From Halobacillus halophilus DSM 2266 (GTDB lineage: Bacteria; Bacillota; Bacilli; Bacillales; Halobacillaceae): a stretch of DNA of 64,000 nt. The translations under genes and the position numbers were made by a program. Positions 9,217 to 20,834 of the stretch are shown one piece after another. Positions within the stretch are counted from its first letter, which is position 1. Each line of letters opens with the position of its first letter. The notes beneath the pieces were generated by a model. It saw only the letters and a program-made list of their open reading frames with translations, ran no database searches and had not been told where the DNA came from. The stretch lies in contig NC_017668.1 of NCBI RefSeq assembly GCF_000284515.1, positions 1,798,001 to 1,862,000 on the forward strand, read 5' to 3'.

Positions 9217-9288
9217 CTAAGCATATGTCTTGCGTTCCATCAATTTTTTCCAACGTTTTTTCAGCTTCCTTAACAATCGCTTCATCAT
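9217..9288 (-). CDS. Possible 23-residue basic peptide
   Basis: The frame from ATG 9288 encodes MMKRLLRKLKKRWKKLMERK plus three residues, a strongly basic amphipathic helix. GGAAGGGGA lies about 10 nt upstream on the minus strand, and the peptide ends 130 bp before rpoY. I do not recognise it. It could be a real micropeptide, perhaps membrane- or nucleic-acid-binding by composition, or chance. Confidence 0.3.
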   Translation of the reverse strand: MMKRLLRKLKKRWKKLMERKTYA

Positions 9289-9526
9289 GGTGAATCCATC
9301 CCCTTCCACTGATGAAAAAAGCACTAAAACGTTAACCGCCCAATCCCTGTTACTACTAGTATAATACGGTTTGATTAAGAATGAAACATTTACATAGTAG
9401 AATTTGTTATTATGGTTTGTTTTTCTTCTCAAATTTATCCTCTCGTGCTACAGTATAGCCAAACAATTAACTTAATTATGATGGGATAACCAAATAGTTA
9501 TGGAATACAGAGATGGAGGAACTTTT

Positions 9527-10312
9527 ATGGACAAGAAAATCGCCTTTTTCGATATCGATGGGACATTACTCAATCATCAAAAACAACTGCCAGAAGAAAC
9601 GAAAGAAGCTATAAAGCAGCTGCAAAATTCTGGCGTTTACTGCGCAATTGCTACTGGACGTGCACCATTCATGTACGAAGAAATAAGGGAAGAGCTTGGA
9701 ATCGATTCCTTTGTAAGTTTTAATGGTCAGTACGTCATATTGGAAGGGGAAGTAGTCTACAAAAACCCCCTTTCCGAAAGTTACTTGGAAAAGTTACATG
9801 AACATGCGCAAGAAAACAATCATCCCATGGTTTTTATGAACCATGAAACCATGAGAGCTTCCGAGCAAGAACATTCTCATATTGAAAAAAGCCTGGGTTC
9901 GCTTCATTTCGACTATCCGCAGGTAGATGAGTCTTTTTATAAAGGCCGGGAAATCTTCCAATCCCTTCTGTTCTGTCAGGGAGGGGAAATTGAAGACTAT
10001 AGAAGTGTTCACAAAGCATTTGATTACATCCGCTGGCACCCTTACTCCTGTGATGTTTTACCAGGAGGAGGATCGAAAGCTGAGGGAATCAAAAAAATGA
10101 TTGAAGCAGCTGGTCTTCGAATTGAGGATTCCATTGCATTCGGAGACGGGTTAAATGATATTGAAATGCTGCGGGAAACGGGTACAGGAGTAGCCATGGG
10201 AAACGCTGTTCCCGAAGCTAAACAGGTTAGTGATATGGTAACCACCGATGTAAATGAAGGCGGATTGGTAAAAGCCATCTACGACCTGGGACTATTAAAA
10301 GCACGCTCCTGA
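9527..10312 (+). CDS. ykrA: HAD superfamily (Cof-type, IIB) sugar/nucleotide phosphatase
   Basis: This 261-residue cytoplasmic phosphatase has the HAD nucleophile motif FDIDGTLL at residues 7-14, motif II (TGR), a IIB cap domain in the middle, and the Mg2+-binding motif GDGLNDIEML near residue 207. The true substrate is unknown. The start at 9527 is chosen because GGAGGA lies 6 nt upstream, and it removes nine residues of an in-frame extension. YkrA occupies the same place between rpoY and def in B. subtilis. Confidence 0.85.
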   Translation: MDKKIAFFDIDGTLLNHQKQLPEETKEAIKQLQNSGVYCAIATGRAPFMYEEIREELGIDSFVSFNGQYVILEGEVVYKNPLSESYLEKLHEHAQENNHPMVFMNHETMRASEQEHSHIEKSLGSLHFDYPQVDESFYKGREIFQSLLFCQGGEIEDYRSVHKAFDYIRWHPYSCDVLPGGGSKAEGIKKMIEAAGLRIEDSIAFGDGLNDIEMLRETGTGVAMGNAVPEAKQVSDMVTTDVNEGGLVKAIYDLGLLKARS

Positions 10313-10330
10313 CTAAGGATTATGGACATT

Positions 10331-10765
10331 GCAGTAAGCTCCCTTTTCTGTAAGACTCAGTTCCGAGATATTTAGGCTGAGAGGACAGTCCTTCGGGGGA
10401 TGATTTCGCTTTCCGTGGGCATGCGCGGAGCCCCCTCAGGCCTCAGGCCTTCCGGGGTCTCCCCTGTCATTTTTATCCCACAGGAGTCTACATCATCCCC
10501 CTCCGGACTTTGCCAAATTAGAAGCTCGAAACGGCTTTACCCTTCACCGCTTGAGAAGAAATACTACATGAGCTTTATCCTTTTATCAGGCTGAAACTTT
10601 GGGATAGAGCCTGTTATATAAGCATTCCAGCCAGGTTAAGGAGAACAGAATTCTCTTTTTCCGAAGGGGCCCTTCTCCAAATATCGTAACGGACCCAAAT
10701 TATCTCGAAGTCGAGTCTTACAGTAACCGGTCCTATTGTTGAATAAGCCTCTGAAAATCACTTAT
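10331..10765 (+). repeat. Composite intergenic repeat, copy 3 (domain 1 core deleted)
   Basis: Left arm includes AGTAAGCTCCCTTTTCTG. Cassette inverted repeats lie at 10351-10370 (TAAGACTCAGTTCCGAGATA) and 10701-10720 (TATCTCGAAGTCGAGTCTTA), and the right arm contains CCTATTGTTGAATAAGCCTC. Domain 2 (about 10388-10507) is complete, but domain 1 is reduced to its CGTAACGGACCC edge, giving a 370-bp cassette. Here the AGCTCCC arm adjoins domain 2, opposite to copies 1, 2 and 7. Nothing else is visible in the ykrA-def gap except the def terminator. Confidence 0.82.
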
Positions 10766-10806
10766 AACGATTGGCACATTAGGGTTATGGTCTCTGGATA
10801 AACCCA

Positions 10807-10847
10807 ATAAAAGAAGCCTGCCGGGATTTCGGCAGGCTTCTTTTTAT
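10807..10847 (-). terminator. Terminator of def
   Basis: Stem AGAAGCCTGCC/GGCAGGCTTCT with A/T runs on both sides, starting a few bases beyond the def stop. Confidence 0.85.
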
Positions 10848-10853
10848 AGAGGT

Positions 10854-11408
10854 TTATCGATCAGCGGGAACAGCATTTTCAGGCTCTTTGAATGGATCAT
10901 CAGGGTCAATATGATCATAGAACATAATGCCATGAAGATGATCAATTTCGTGTTGGAAAACAATCGCGGCATAATCCTTCAGGCGAAGTTTAACCTCGCT
11001 GCCTTCAAGATCTGTCGCTTTTACTGTGATGCGGCGATACCTTGGCACATAGCCAGGTACTTCACGGTCAACAGATAAGCATCCCTCACCTGTTGAAAGG
11101 TAAGAGCGTTCCACCGAATGACTTACAATACGAGGATTAAATAATCCGTAGCTGTAAAGTTTATCTTTTAAATCAATAAAATGTACGGCAAGCATTCGTT
11201 TGTTTACATTAATCTGCGGCGCAGCTAGTCCAACCCCAGCACGCAGACCATATCGATCACACACTTGCTCGTCCTGACTGTTCTTTAAATACTGAAGCAT
11301 GGCTTCCAGGGTTTCCTTGTTTTCTTCAGAAGGAGGAAGAGCTACTTCTTCTGTCACCTTCCGTAGGGCCGGGTGCCCTTCCCGAACGATATCTTCCATA
11401 GTTATCAT
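10854..11408 (-). CDS. def: Peptide deformylase
   Basis: Peptide deformylase removes the N-formyl group from nascent proteins. The 184-residue type 2 enzyme has all three motifs: GVGLAAPQ near residue 59, GEGCLS with the metal-ligand Cys at 110, and QHEIDHLHG with His 153 and 157 and catalytic Glu 154. The ATG at 11408, preceded by AAAGGA, matches the [13 protein letters not shown] start of B. subtilis DefB. An upstream in-frame start would add nine unrelated residues. It is convergent with composite repeat copy 3 and divergent from ykyA. Confidence 0.95.
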   Translation of the reverse strand: MITMEDIVREGHPALRKVTEEVALPPSEENKETLEAMLQYLKNSQDEQVCDRYGLRAGVGLAAPQINVNKRMLAVHFIDLKDKLYSYGLFNPRIVSHSVERSYLSTGEGCLSVDREVPGYVPRYRRITVKATDLEGSEVKLRLKDYAAIVFQHEIDHLHGIMFYDHIDPDDPFKEPENAVPADR

Positions 11409-11601
11409 ACTAAACATCCTTTCCCACTTGAACATTATACCATCTTATATAAATAGGGAAGCGGACCTGTGTCTTTGCTCCAAGATTATTGGAAACATTT
11501 GAAAAAAGTCACTTCCAATTTAATTTCATTTATTATACTATTGTACATATCACAAGATTACAATCATGTTTTAGGTGCAGTCTGCATAAAAGGGGGAAAA
11601 A

Positions 11602-12282
11602 GTGATCGTGCGTTTACGTTTGTTCATGGCATTGGCAGCAGTTGTTTTTATTATGGCTGCGTGTACAGGTCCATCTGCTCAGGAAGAGGTGTACAATCAC
11701 CTGGAAGAAGCAGTTGAGAAAGAGGAAGGTTTCCGGGAACAGCAGCAGCCTCTCGTTAAGCTCGAAAATGAAGAACAGGAGCTTTATGAGAAAATAATTG
11801 ATTTGAATATGGATCAATTTGATAAAATTCAGTCGCTTTCTAAAGAGGCCGCTGGAATTGTAGAAGAAAGACAGGAGAAACTTGAAGCGGAAAAAGAAAG
11901 TATTGAAGCCGCCAAAGAAGAGTTCAATGAGATCAAACCGTTGATCGATGAGTTAGATGAAGAGCAGGCAGAAGCGAAAGAAAAGGCCGAGGAACTTGTT
12001 GGAACGATGGACAGCCGTTATCAAGCCTATCAGAAATTATATGATGCTTATAACAAAGCATTAGAACATGATAAAGAATTGTATGATATGCTTCAAAACA
12101 AAGAGTTAGCTGAAGAAGATATGCAGAAGAAAATTGAAAGTATTAATAACAGCTATAATCAGGTCATTGAGGCTAATAAAGAATTCAACGAATATACAGA
12201 TCAGTATAATAATGAAAAGAAAGAACTTTACGAAGCACTTGATCTCAATGTATCCTACGAAGAAACTGAAAAGTCCGAATAA
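11602..12282 (+). CDS. ykyA: YkyA-type coiled-coil lipoprotein
   Basis: This 226-residue exported lipoprotein has an N-terminal hydrophobic signal and lipobox IMAAC (Cys 21). The rest is Glu/Lys/Gln-rich coiled coil. It matches the YkyA putative cell-wall-binding lipoprotein family by composition and by position between def and pdhA. The GTG at 11602 is preceded by AGGGGGAAAA. Its function is not known. It is followed by a terminator. Confidence 0.8.
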   Translation: MIVRLRLFMALAAVVFIMAACTGPSAQEEVYNHLEEAVEKEEGFREQQQPLVKLENEEQELYEKIIDLNMDQFDKIQSLSKEAAGIVEERQEKLEAEKESIEAAKEEFNEIKPLIDELDEEQAEAKEKAEELVGTMDSRYQAYQKLYDAYNKALEHDKELYDMLQNKELAEEDMQKKIESINNSYNQVIEANKEFNEYTDQYNNEKKELYEALDLNVSYEETEKSE

Positions 12283-12318
12283 TTGTCGAAATCGCTTAGC
12301 AAGCTATACATACTTATC

Positions 12319-12344
12319 AACCGTCAGCGTCTGGCGGTTTTTTT
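12319..12344 (+). terminator. Terminator of ykyA
   Basis: Stem AACCGTCAG/CTGGCGGTT with a 3-nt loop and a run of seven T. Confidence 0.85.
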
Positions 12345-13800
<1,456 letters not shown>

Positions 13801-13803
13801 ACC

Positions 13804-14781
13804 ATGGCACAAATGACAATGATCCAAGCTATCACAAACGCGATGCAAACCGAGCTTAAAAACGACGAAAACGTGCTGATTTACGGTGAAGACGTTGGTC
13901 AAAACGGCGGAGTATTCCGTGCGACAGAAGGTCTTCAAGACGAATTCGGTGAAGATCGCGTATTCGATACACCACTAGCTGAGTCTGGAATTGGCGGTAT
14001 GTCCATCGGACTTGCTTTGACTGGCTTCCGTCCAGTACCTGAAATTCAGTTCTTTGGTTTCGTTTATGAAACAATGGACGCAATCAATGGTCAAATGGCT
14101 CGTTACCGTTATCGTACAGGTAACACACGCTCCATGCCGATTACGATTCGTTCTCCTTTCGGCGGCGGTGTTCATACACCTGAACTTCACGCCGACAGTC
14201 TTGAAGGTCTAATCGCTCAGCAGCCAGGTGTGCGTGTCGTTATTCCTTCTACACCTTACGATGCAAAAGGACTATTAATTTCTTCAATCCGCGATAACGA
14301 CCCAGTCGTTTTCCTTGAGCATATGAAACTATACCGTTCTTTCCGCGGCGAAGTTCCAGAAGAGGATTATACAATTGAACTTGATAAAGCAGATATTAAA
14401 CGCGAAGGAACCGATGTTACTCTAGTAGCGTATGGCGCAATGGTTCACTCTTGCCTGAAAGCAGCTGAAGAGCTAGAAGAAAATGGTGTGAGTGCTGAAG
14501 TGATCGACCTTCGCACAGTCAGCCCAGTTGACTATGAAACCATTCTTGAATCTGTTAAGAAAACAAACCGTGCAGTTGTTGTACAGGAAGCACAAAAGCA
14601 GGCAGGTATTGCAGCAAGCGTAGCTGCTGAAATTCAAGAAAAAGCTATTCTGCATCTTGAAGCTCCAGTACTGCGTGTTCATGCACCTGATACTGTTTAT
14701 GCATTCACTCAAGCAGAGGAAGTTTGGCTTCCAAACTACAATTCTGTAGTTGAAAAAGTTAACCAAGTAATGAACTTTTAA
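13804..14781 (+). CDS. pdhB: Pyruvate dehydrogenase E1 component, beta subunit
   Basis: The 325-residue E1 beta subunit contributes to ThDP binding (conserved Glu in [12 protein letters not shown]) and to the E2 contact through its C-terminal transketolase domain. It has the transketolase pyrimidine-binding domain (residues 4-180) and the C-domain (about 195-315). The ATG at 13804 follows the pdhA stop by 3 nt, with AAGGAG in the last pdhA codons. Confidence 0.96.
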   Translation: MAQMTMIQAITNAMQTELKNDENVLIYGEDVGQNGGVFRATEGLQDEFGEDRVFDTPLAESGIGGMSIGLALTGFRPVPEIQFFGFVYETMDAINGQMARYRYRTGNTRSMPITIRSPFGGGVHTPELHADSLEGLIAQQPGVRVVIPSTPYDAKGLLISSIRDNDPVVFLEHMKLYRSFRGEVPEEDYTIELDKADIKREGTDVTLVAYGAMVHSCLKAAEELEENGVSAEVIDLRTVSPVDYETILESVKKTNRAVVVQEAQKQAGIAASVAAEIQEKAILHLEAPVLRVHAPDTVYAFTQAEEVWLPNYNSVVEKVNQVMNF

Positions 14782-14808
14782 TCATTTTAATAATGGGAGG
14801 TAGTAAGC

Positions 14809-16125
14809 GTGGCATTTGAATTTAAACTGCCTGATATCGGTGAAGGTATCCACGAAGGTGAAATTGCCAAATGGTTTGTAAAACCAGGTGATGAAATTAA
14901 AGAAGACGACGTCATTTGCGAAGTGCAAAACGACAAAGCAGTTGTTGAAATTCCGTCTCAAGTCGATGGTACAGTAAAAGAAATCCATGTCGAAGAAGGC
15001 GAAACAACTACAGTAGGAACGGTCATTATCACAATCGATGACGGCTCCGAAGACACAGGTTCTGATGAAGGATCTTCTGATGATTCCGCAGAGGAAACTA
15101 AACAAGAGCCGAAAGAAGAAAAACAATCAGAGCAAAAAGAAGAAAAATCTGCTTCTGAACAGCCTGCAGCTGAAGGTGACAGTGATGTAGATGAAGACAA
15201 GCGTGTAGTAGCTATGCCGTCCGTGCGTAAATTTGCCCGCGACAACGATGTAGATATCCGTAAAGTACAAGGCTCTGGTAAAAACGGCCGTATCTTGAAA
15301 GAGGATGTCGAGAGCTTCATGAGCGGCGACCAAACCGAGGCGGCAGCGGATACAGCAAGCGAAGAATCAGAAGAGCAAGAAACAGCAGCCGCGGCTCAGA
15401 CAGCCCCAGCAGCTGGAGAAGCGTATCCTGAAACTCGCGAGAAAATGAGCGGTATGCGTAAAGCCATTGCTAAAGCTATGGTGAATTCTAAGCAGACAGC
15501 TCCTCACGTAACCCTTATGGATGAAGTAGACGTGACAGAACTTGTTGCTCACCGTAAGAAATTCAAAGCAGTAGCTGCTGAACAGGATATTAAGCTTACT
15601 TACTTGCCTTATGTAGTAAAAGCGCTTGTATCAACGCTTAAGAAATATCCAGTATTAAATACGTCACTAGATGACGATAAAGATGAAATTATTCAAAAAC
15701 ACTATTATAATATTGGTATTGCAGCAGACACTGACAAAGGCTTGCTTGTACCAGTGGTGAAAGATTCAGACCGTAAGTCAATCTTCTCCATTTCAAGTGA
15801 AGTCAATGAATTGGCAGTCAAAGCTCGCGATGGTAAACTGACATCCGAAGAAATGAAAGGCGCATCTACAACGATTACAAATATCGGATCTGCCGGCGGA
15901 CAATGGTTTACTCCAGTAATCAACCATCCAGAAGTTGCTATTCTAGGAATTGGACGTATTGCTGAAAAACCAATGGTTCGTGATGGCGAAGTAGTTGTAG
16001 CTCCTGTTCTTGCTATTTCCCTAAGCTTTGACCACCGTATTATCGATGGTGCAACAGCTCAGCATGCAATGAATAACATCAAGCGTTTACTGAACGATCC
16101 ACAACTAATTATGATGGAGGCGTAA
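14809..16125 (+). CDS. pdhC: Dihydrolipoamide acetyltransferase, E2 of pyruvate dehydrogenase
   Basis: The E2 core of the PDH complex transfers the acetyl group to CoA. Domain order in 438 residues: a single lipoyl domain with lipoyl-Lys 43 in QNDKAVVE; an unusually acidic Glu/Asp/Ser-rich linker (about 82-130); the peripheral-subunit-binding domain (about 131-170); an Ala/Glu linker; and the catalytic domain with SFDHRIIDG near residue 405. The start is GTG at 14809 with GGGAGGT upstream. The acidic linkers fit a halophile but are not proof. Confidence 0.95.
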   Translation: MAFEFKLPDIGEGIHEGEIAKWFVKPGDEIKEDDVICEVQNDKAVVEIPSQVDGTVKEIHVEEGETTTVGTVIITIDDGSEDTGSDEGSSDDSAEETKQEPKEEKQSEQKEEKSASEQPAAEGDSDVDEDKRVVAMPSVRKFARDNDVDIRKVQGSGKNGRILKEDVESFMSGDQTEAAADTASEESEEQETAAAAQTAPAAGEAYPETREKMSGMRKAIAKAMVNSKQTAPHVTLMDEVDVTELVAHRKKFKAVAAEQDIKLTYLPYVVKALVSTLKKYPVLNTSLDDDKDEIIQKHYYNIGIAADTDKGLLVPVVKDSDRKSIFSISSEVNELAVKARDGKLTSEEMKGASTTITNIGSAGGQWFTPVINHPEVAILGIGRIAEKPMVRDGEVVVAPVLAISLSFDHRIIDGATAQHAMNNIKRLLNDPQLIMMEA

Positions 16126-16128
16126 AGT

Positions 16129-17538
16129 ATGGTAGTAGGAGATTTTCCAATTGAACTAGATACGTTAGTCATTGGAGCGGGACCTGGCGGCTATGTAGCT
16201 GCTATCCGTGCCGCTCAAACTGGACAAAACGTAACAATCGTAGACAAAGGTAACCTTGGAGGAGTCTGCTTGAACGTAGGCTGTGTTCCTTCCAAAGCGC
16301 TTATTCAGGCGGGTCACCGCTATGAGCACGCCAAAGGTGCCGAGGACATGGGCATTCAGTCTGAAAACACGACGGTAGACTTTTCTAAAGTACAAGAGTG
16401 GAAGAGCGGAGTTGTTCAGAAGCTTACCGGCGGTGTAGAAGGACTTCTTAAAAACAACAAAGTCGATATCGTAAAAGGTGAAGTCTACTTCGTAGATAAA
16501 AATACAGTGCGTATTATGGATGATAAGAACTCCCAGACGTACACGTTTAATAACTGTATTATCGCGACTGGCTCCCGTCCAATTGAACTTCCTAACTTCA
16601 AGTTCTCTGAGCGCGTGATTGACTCTACTGGAGCACTTGCTCTTAATGAGGTACCGAAGAAAATGGTCGTTATCGGCGGCGGTTACATTGGTACAGAGCT
16701 AGGTACGGCTTATGCGAACTTCGATACGGAAGTAACTATCCTTGAAGGCATGAAAGACATCCTTGGCGGCTTTGAGAAGCAAATGTCTTCTCTCGTTAAG
16801 AAACGCTTGAAGAAAAAAGGCGTAGATATTGTTACCAATGCTATGGCACAAGGGGTAGAAGAAACGGAAGATGGCGTAAAAGTAACCTATGAAGTAAAAG
16901 GTGAAGAAAAAACCATCGAAGCTGATTACGTGCTTGTAACCGTAGGACGCCGTCCGAATACAGACGAAATCGGTCTTGAAGAACTTGGTGTTGAAATGAG
17001 CGATAAAGGTGTTATTCAAATCGACAAGCAGTGTCGCACAAACTTTGATAACATTTATGCGATTGGTGACATCGTTGATGGACCTCCGCTCGCTCATAAG
17101 GCTTCTTATGAAGGTAAAATCGCAGCAGAAGTTATTGCCGGTGAAAAATCAGAAATTGATTATCTAGGCATCCCTGCTGTTGTGTTCTCCGATCCAGAAC
17201 TTGCTTCTGTTGGCTATACAGAAGATGAAGCTAAGGAAGCGGGATATGATGTGAAAGCATCTAAGTTCCCATTCGGAGCTAACGGACGCGCGCTTTCTCT
17301 TAATGATAGTGACGGGTTCTTGAAACTGATTACTCGTAAAGATGACAATCTAGTGATTGGTGCTCAAATTGCAGGACCAAATGCAAGTGACATGATCTCT
17401 GAATTAGGACTTGCCATTGAAGCAGGCATGACCGCTGAAGATCTTGCCTTAACTATCCATGCTCACCCAACTCTTGGTGAGATTACAATGGAAGCGGCTG
17501 AAGTAGCCATGGGCAGCCCGATTCACATCACTAAATAA
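16129..17538 (+). CDS. pdhD: Dihydrolipoamide dehydrogenase, E3 of pyruvate dehydrogenase
   Basis: This flavoprotein reoxidises E2 dihydrolipoamide with NAD+. It has 469 residues: FAD-binding GAGPGG near residue 16, the redox disulfide GGVCLNVGC (Cys 47 and 52), NAD-binding [10 protein letters not shown] near residue 185, and the C-terminal interface motif HAHPTLGE with the catalytic His. The gene lies 3 nt after pdhC and the operon ends at a terminator. Confidence 0.96.
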   Translation: MVVGDFPIELDTLVIGAGPGGYVAAIRAAQTGQNVTIVDKGNLGGVCLNVGCVPSKALIQAGHRYEHAKGAEDMGIQSENTTVDFSKVQEWKSGVVQKLTGGVEGLLKNNKVDIVKGEVYFVDKNTVRIMDDKNSQTYTFNNCIIATGSRPIELPNFKFSERVIDSTGALALNEVPKKMVVIGGGYIGTELGTAYANFDTEVTILEGMKDILGGFEKQMSSLVKKRLKKKGVDIVTNAMAQGVEETEDGVKVTYEVKGEEKTIEADYVLVTVGRRPNTDEIGLEELGVEMSDKGVIQIDKQCRTNFDNIYAIGDIVDGPPLAHKASYEGKIAAEVIAGEKSEIDYLGIPAVVFSDPELASVGYTEDEAKEAGYDVKASKFPFGANGRALSLNDSDGFLKLITRKDDNLVIGAQIAGPNASDMISELGLAIEAGMTAEDLALTIHAHPTLGEITMEAAEVAMGSPIHITK

Positions 17539-17542
17539 TGTT

Positions 17543-17580
17543 AAAAAACTCCTGATCCATGCTGGTTCAGGAGTTTTTTG
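17543..17580 (+). terminator. Terminator of pdhABCD
   Basis: Stem AAAAAACTCCTGA/TCAGGAGTTTTTT shortly after the stop. The following 190 bp hold nothing I can identify. Confidence 0.9.
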
Positions 17581-17770
17581 TCAGTTTATGATGATTCCTA
17601 AGTGGGGGATTAACCTAATAGACCACTATCACTAATTCGCTAATATTTCATTACACTATAGAAATATTCTTAAGTATGATAATCGCTTATGTGCGAAAAG
17701 CTATGAAGAGAAAGATGTTGGTGGGAAATTTTCGGATAGAGATAGGTTTTAATTCTTATACATTCAATTG

Positions 17771-17805
17771 AAAAACTCCTGAACGGAATTCGTTCAGGAG
17801 TTTTT
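17771..17805 (-). terminator. Terminator of the Slp-like lipoprotein gene
   Basis: Stem AAAAACTCCTGAACG/CGTTCAGGAGTTTTT. The stop codon of the minus-strand gene lies inside the stem. Confidence 0.85.
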
Positions 17806-18180
17806 ATTAGTTAAAGATATAGAACTTTCTAATTTATTCATAATATCCTGTGATCCAGAATCTCCAGAAATCAATTCGATGACCTTCCCATCTCTTTTAA
17901 CAACGAGGGTGGGGAGTTGGTCCTCATCGACATCAATCTGTCCTGTATTAGCCTCTGATTGCTCAAACGAAAGGGATTTGTGCTCGTGTTTCATTTTCCA
18001 GTCAAGTAGAGCAGTTAAATAGTTATCGGCTTCTGATGGATGGTCATTATCTATCTCCGTATATAGATAAACACCGTAAGATTCAGAGTGGGCTTGTAAA
18101 ACTTCCACATTGTCAGATTGAGGAATGCAGCCTGCTAATAAAATGATGAGTATTAATGAAATAATTCTACTGTACGTCAT
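17794..18180 (-). CDS. slp: Slp-like small lipoprotein with a thioredoxin-like fold signature
   Basis: From the ATG at 18180 the product has 128 residues, with a signal peptide and lipobox LLAGC. The mature part ends with QLPTLVVKRDGKVIELISG, which looks like the cis-Pro strand and final helix of a thioredoxin-like fold, but there is no CXXC. It lies just after pdhD, where B. subtilis has slp, the basis of the symbol. The longer frame to 18294 adds 38 residues with no lipoprotein logic. AAAGGGGTG is about 10 nt upstream. The function is unknown. Confidence 0.6.
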   Translation of the reverse strand: MTYSRIISLILIILLAGCIPQSDNVEVLQAHSESYGVYLYTEIDNDHPSEADNYLTALLDWKMKHEHKSLSFEQSEANTGQIDVDEDQLPTLVVKRDGKVIELISGDSGSQDIMNKLESSISLTNKNS

Positions 18181-18361
18181 GGCTTGTCTGCACCCCTTTT
18201 CTAATCTGTTGCAGGACAAGTGTAACAAACAAAAAAGGAGAACCTGCCATTGTAATGGATATGTCATTGAAATGATAACCGAGTGTTTTATCATTAATCC
18301 ATATGTTAATAAATAATCAATTTTGTAACAAAAAAGGGGAAGAACATGCAGATGAACGTGC

Positions 18362-19085
18362 TTGTGTTGATTTTAAAGATAAGCTCCCGTTTGTGTAAGA
18401 CTTGATTTCGAGATATTTGTTGAGCGGAAGGTCCTGCGGGGGACGATTTCGCTTTCAGCGGGCATGAGGTGAGCTTCCTCGGGCTTTGCAGCCTGCGGGA
18501 TCTCACCAATCATGTTCATCCCGCAGGAGTCTACATCGTCCCCCTCCGGACCTGGCAAAATCAGATGCTCGAAATTATTTAAGACATCGGAGGGTTGATG
18601 AGAAAAAATCATGTGATCATGAGGCTATTTTTAAGCTATACCGATGTGGAATAGCCCGTCATAAAAGCATTTAGGACCGATTAAGAAGGAGAGCATCCTC
18701 TCTTATAAAAGCGTCCGTTATTCTTACTCGGCTGGGCTGGTGGGGAAATGGCGAGACTCCCATGGGAGAAGGGACTAGGTGAGATCCCGCAGGGAGTGAA
18801 ACGAGCGAGGAAGCTCTTGGCAAAAAGGAGGATCGACTAAAGTCGCCACGTCCTGTGGCAACGTCGATCGACCCCACGTCGTGTAGGGCCATAGGAAAGT
18901 GTCCAAATGTGGAATCACCCCGATAGACACGAACGGCTTATGTCTCGAGTGTCTGGGTGATGGAACAAGACGAGTTATTTCCCCACTAGTCCTTCTCCAA
19001 ATATCGTAACGGACCCGAATTATCTCGAAACTGAGTCTTCAATACTCCGGACCTTTAACGTAATATGCTTTTTATGGAAAATTAG
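18362..19085 (+). repeat. Composite intergenic repeat, copy 4
   Basis: Left arm has TGTGTTGATTTTAAAGATAA and AGCTCCC. Cassette inverted repeats lie at 18396-18415 and 19021-19040, and the right arm, with TTAACGTAATATGC, ends near 19085. Domain 2 (about 18430-18550) is followed by domain 1 (about 18710-19015), which carries a 60-bp module at 18831-18890 and a hairpin ATCACCC...GGGTGAT. The AGCTCCC arm adjoins domain 2, as in copies 3, 5 and 6. No gene is visible in this 18181-19237 gap. Confidence 0.85.
18831..18890 (+). repeat. 60-bp hairpin module, copy d
   Basis: Starts GATCGACTAAAGTCGCCACG and ends GTAGGGCC. It is in domain 1 of composite copy 4, next to ATAGGAAAG, the same place as the module at 3267-3326. 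Confidence 0.75.
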
Positions 19086-19175
19086 CAGTTAGGTTTAATT
19101 AAGTAGTGGAAATAAAAAACGAAGTAAGTGGTTTTTGGGGATTAGCACTCCACCAATCCCATTTATAAATGAAGA

Positions 19176-19208
19176 TAAAAAAGACCGCCGAGAGATTCTC
19201 GACGGTCT
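19176..19208 (-). terminator. Terminator of the betaine transporter gene
   Basis: Stem AGACCGTCGAGA/TCTCGGCGGTCT read on the minus strand, followed by a T-run. Confidence 0.85.
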
Positions 19209-19237
19209 GGTAACACCCCTATAAAGGAGGGGAGAAT

Positions 19238-20785
19238 TTAATGTTGGTTAGCCTTTTTTTTCTTTTTAAGTCCAGCTTCTTTGGCATCTTCATTAAACGT
19301 CTTATATAGCGAGAAGCATATAAGAATCATGATAATGGTGAAAGGGAAAGCTGAAATAATGGCTGCTGTCTGTAAGGCGCCTAATCCGCCCTGCCACAGA
19401 AGCACAGCAGCTGCTCCGGCTTGAATAACACCCCAAGTAAATTTCACTTGATTTTTAGGGTTCAAGCTGCCATTGGTCGTCTGCATTCCAAGAACGAAAG
19501 TAGCTGAGTCAGCTGACGTTATAAAGAATGTACTGATTAATAGAAGACCAATAACGGACATAACTCCACCTAGAGGAATGTGCTCAAGCATGGAGAAGAG
19601 AGCAACCTCGTTACCAAGTTCATTTACATCGGAAATGATGTTAATTCCATCGAAATATTCTAGAGAAATGGCTGTACCGCCAAATACGGAGAACCATAGA
19701 GCACCAAAGACGGTTGGTACTAGAAGTACGCCTAGAATAAATTCACGGATCGTACGGCCTTTAGAAACACGGGCAATGAAGGTTCCTACGAATGGAGCCC
19801 AGGAAAGCCACCAAGCCCAGTAGAAAATGGTCCAGTCTTTCACCCACGTACTATCTTCTGCGAACGGTGTTAGTCGGAAGCTCATATATGGAAGGTCACG
19901 TGCGTACGAACCGAACGTGGTCGTAAAGAGTTCCAAAATAAAGTTCGTAGGTCCAGCGAACAGCGTAAAGATCATAAGTAAAAGAGCCAGAACAATGTTG
20001 GTATTACTCAAGTACTTAATTCCTTTATTTAAACCGGTCATCGCTGAGATCATAAACAGTACGGTTACCGCAAGAATAATCATTAATTGCAGAGTGAAAG
20101 TATCTTCAAGCCCATCAACCGTAAAGGCTAGTCCACTTGATATCTGCAGGGCGCCAAGTCCCAGAGAAGTGGCTACACCAAAGATTGTCGCAAATACGGC
20201 AATAAAGTCAATCAGTGTTCCAAGTGGACCTTTAACTCGTTTCTCCCCTAATAAGGGAACTAAAGTCGCACTGATTACACCTGGCGCATCTTTTCTGAAC
20301 TTGAAATAAGCAAGTGCCAGAGCAATTACAGAGTAAAAAGCCCAAGGGTGTAAGCCCCAGTGGAAGAAACTGTATTTCATAGCTGATTGTGCGGCTTCTT
20401 CCGTTGCAGGCTCTTGTCCTATAACCGGTGGAGTATGGAAGTGGGAAATTGGTTCCGCTGCTCCCCAGAATACAAGTCCAATCCCCATACCTGCACTGAA
20501 TAACATAGCGAACCAAGTGATATATGGGTATTCCGGTACATCATCCGGTTTTCCTAGTTTTAACTTTCCAAATTTAGAAAAGACTAAGAATATAGCGAAG
20601 ATAACGAAACCAGTAGCTGACAATAGATAGAACCAACCAAACTTATCCGTCAAGAAACCTTGAACATTAGATGTTATGTTACTTAAATTCCAAGTAGGCA
20701 GCACGCTTTCAGGGATGACTCCCCAAGCGATAAATAATAGTGCTACAACTACTGAAATGTAGAATACTTTTGAAACCTGTTTCAC
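19238..20785 (-). CDS. opuD: BCCT-family glycine betaine transporter (OpuD/BetL type)
   Basis: This is a sodium-coupled uptake system for the compatible solute glycine betaine. The product has about 515 residues with 12 predicted membrane helices. The glycine-rich signature GMGIGLVFWGAAEP in the substrate/Na+ pathway, the FHWGLHPWA box and the Trp-rich FYWAWWLSWAPFVGTFIARVS segment are all present. I prefer the GTG at 20785, which lies 9 nt after AGAAGG and aligns with the OpuD N-terminus. The ATG at 20794 directly abuts that site, and upstream starts lack one. The Lys-rich C-tail fits an osmosensing cytoplasmic tail. It is 49 nt downstream of a FUSC-type gene, probably co-transcribed. Confidence 0.9.
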   Translation of the reverse strand: MKQVSKVFYISVVVALLFIAWGVIPESVLPTWNLSNITSNVQGFLTDKFGWFYLLSATGFVIFAIFLVFSKFGKLKLGKPDDVPEYPYITWFAMLFSAGMGIGLVFWGAAEPISHFHTPPVIGQEPATEEAAQSAMKYSFFHWGLHPWAFYSVIALALAYFKFRKDAPGVISATLVPLLGEKRVKGPLGTLIDFIAVFATIFGVATSLGLGALQISSGLAFTVDGLEDTFTLQLMIILAVTVLFMISAMTGLNKGIKYLSNTNIVLALLLMIFTLFAGPTNFILELFTTTFGSYARDLPYMSFRLTPFAEDSTWVKDWTIFYWAWWLSWAPFVGTFIARVSKGRTIREFILGVLLVPTVFGALWFSVFGGTAISLEYFDGINIISDVNELGNEVALFSMLEHIPLGGVMSVIGLLLISTFFITSADSATFVLGMQTTNGSLNPKNQVKFTWGVIQAGAAAVLLWQGGLGALQTAAIISAFPFTIIMILICFSLYKTFNEDAKEAGLKKKKKANQH

Positions 20786-20834
20786 TTTGATCATCCCTTC
20801 TAACTTTATTTTTCCAGCGTTCCTGGTAAAAATG

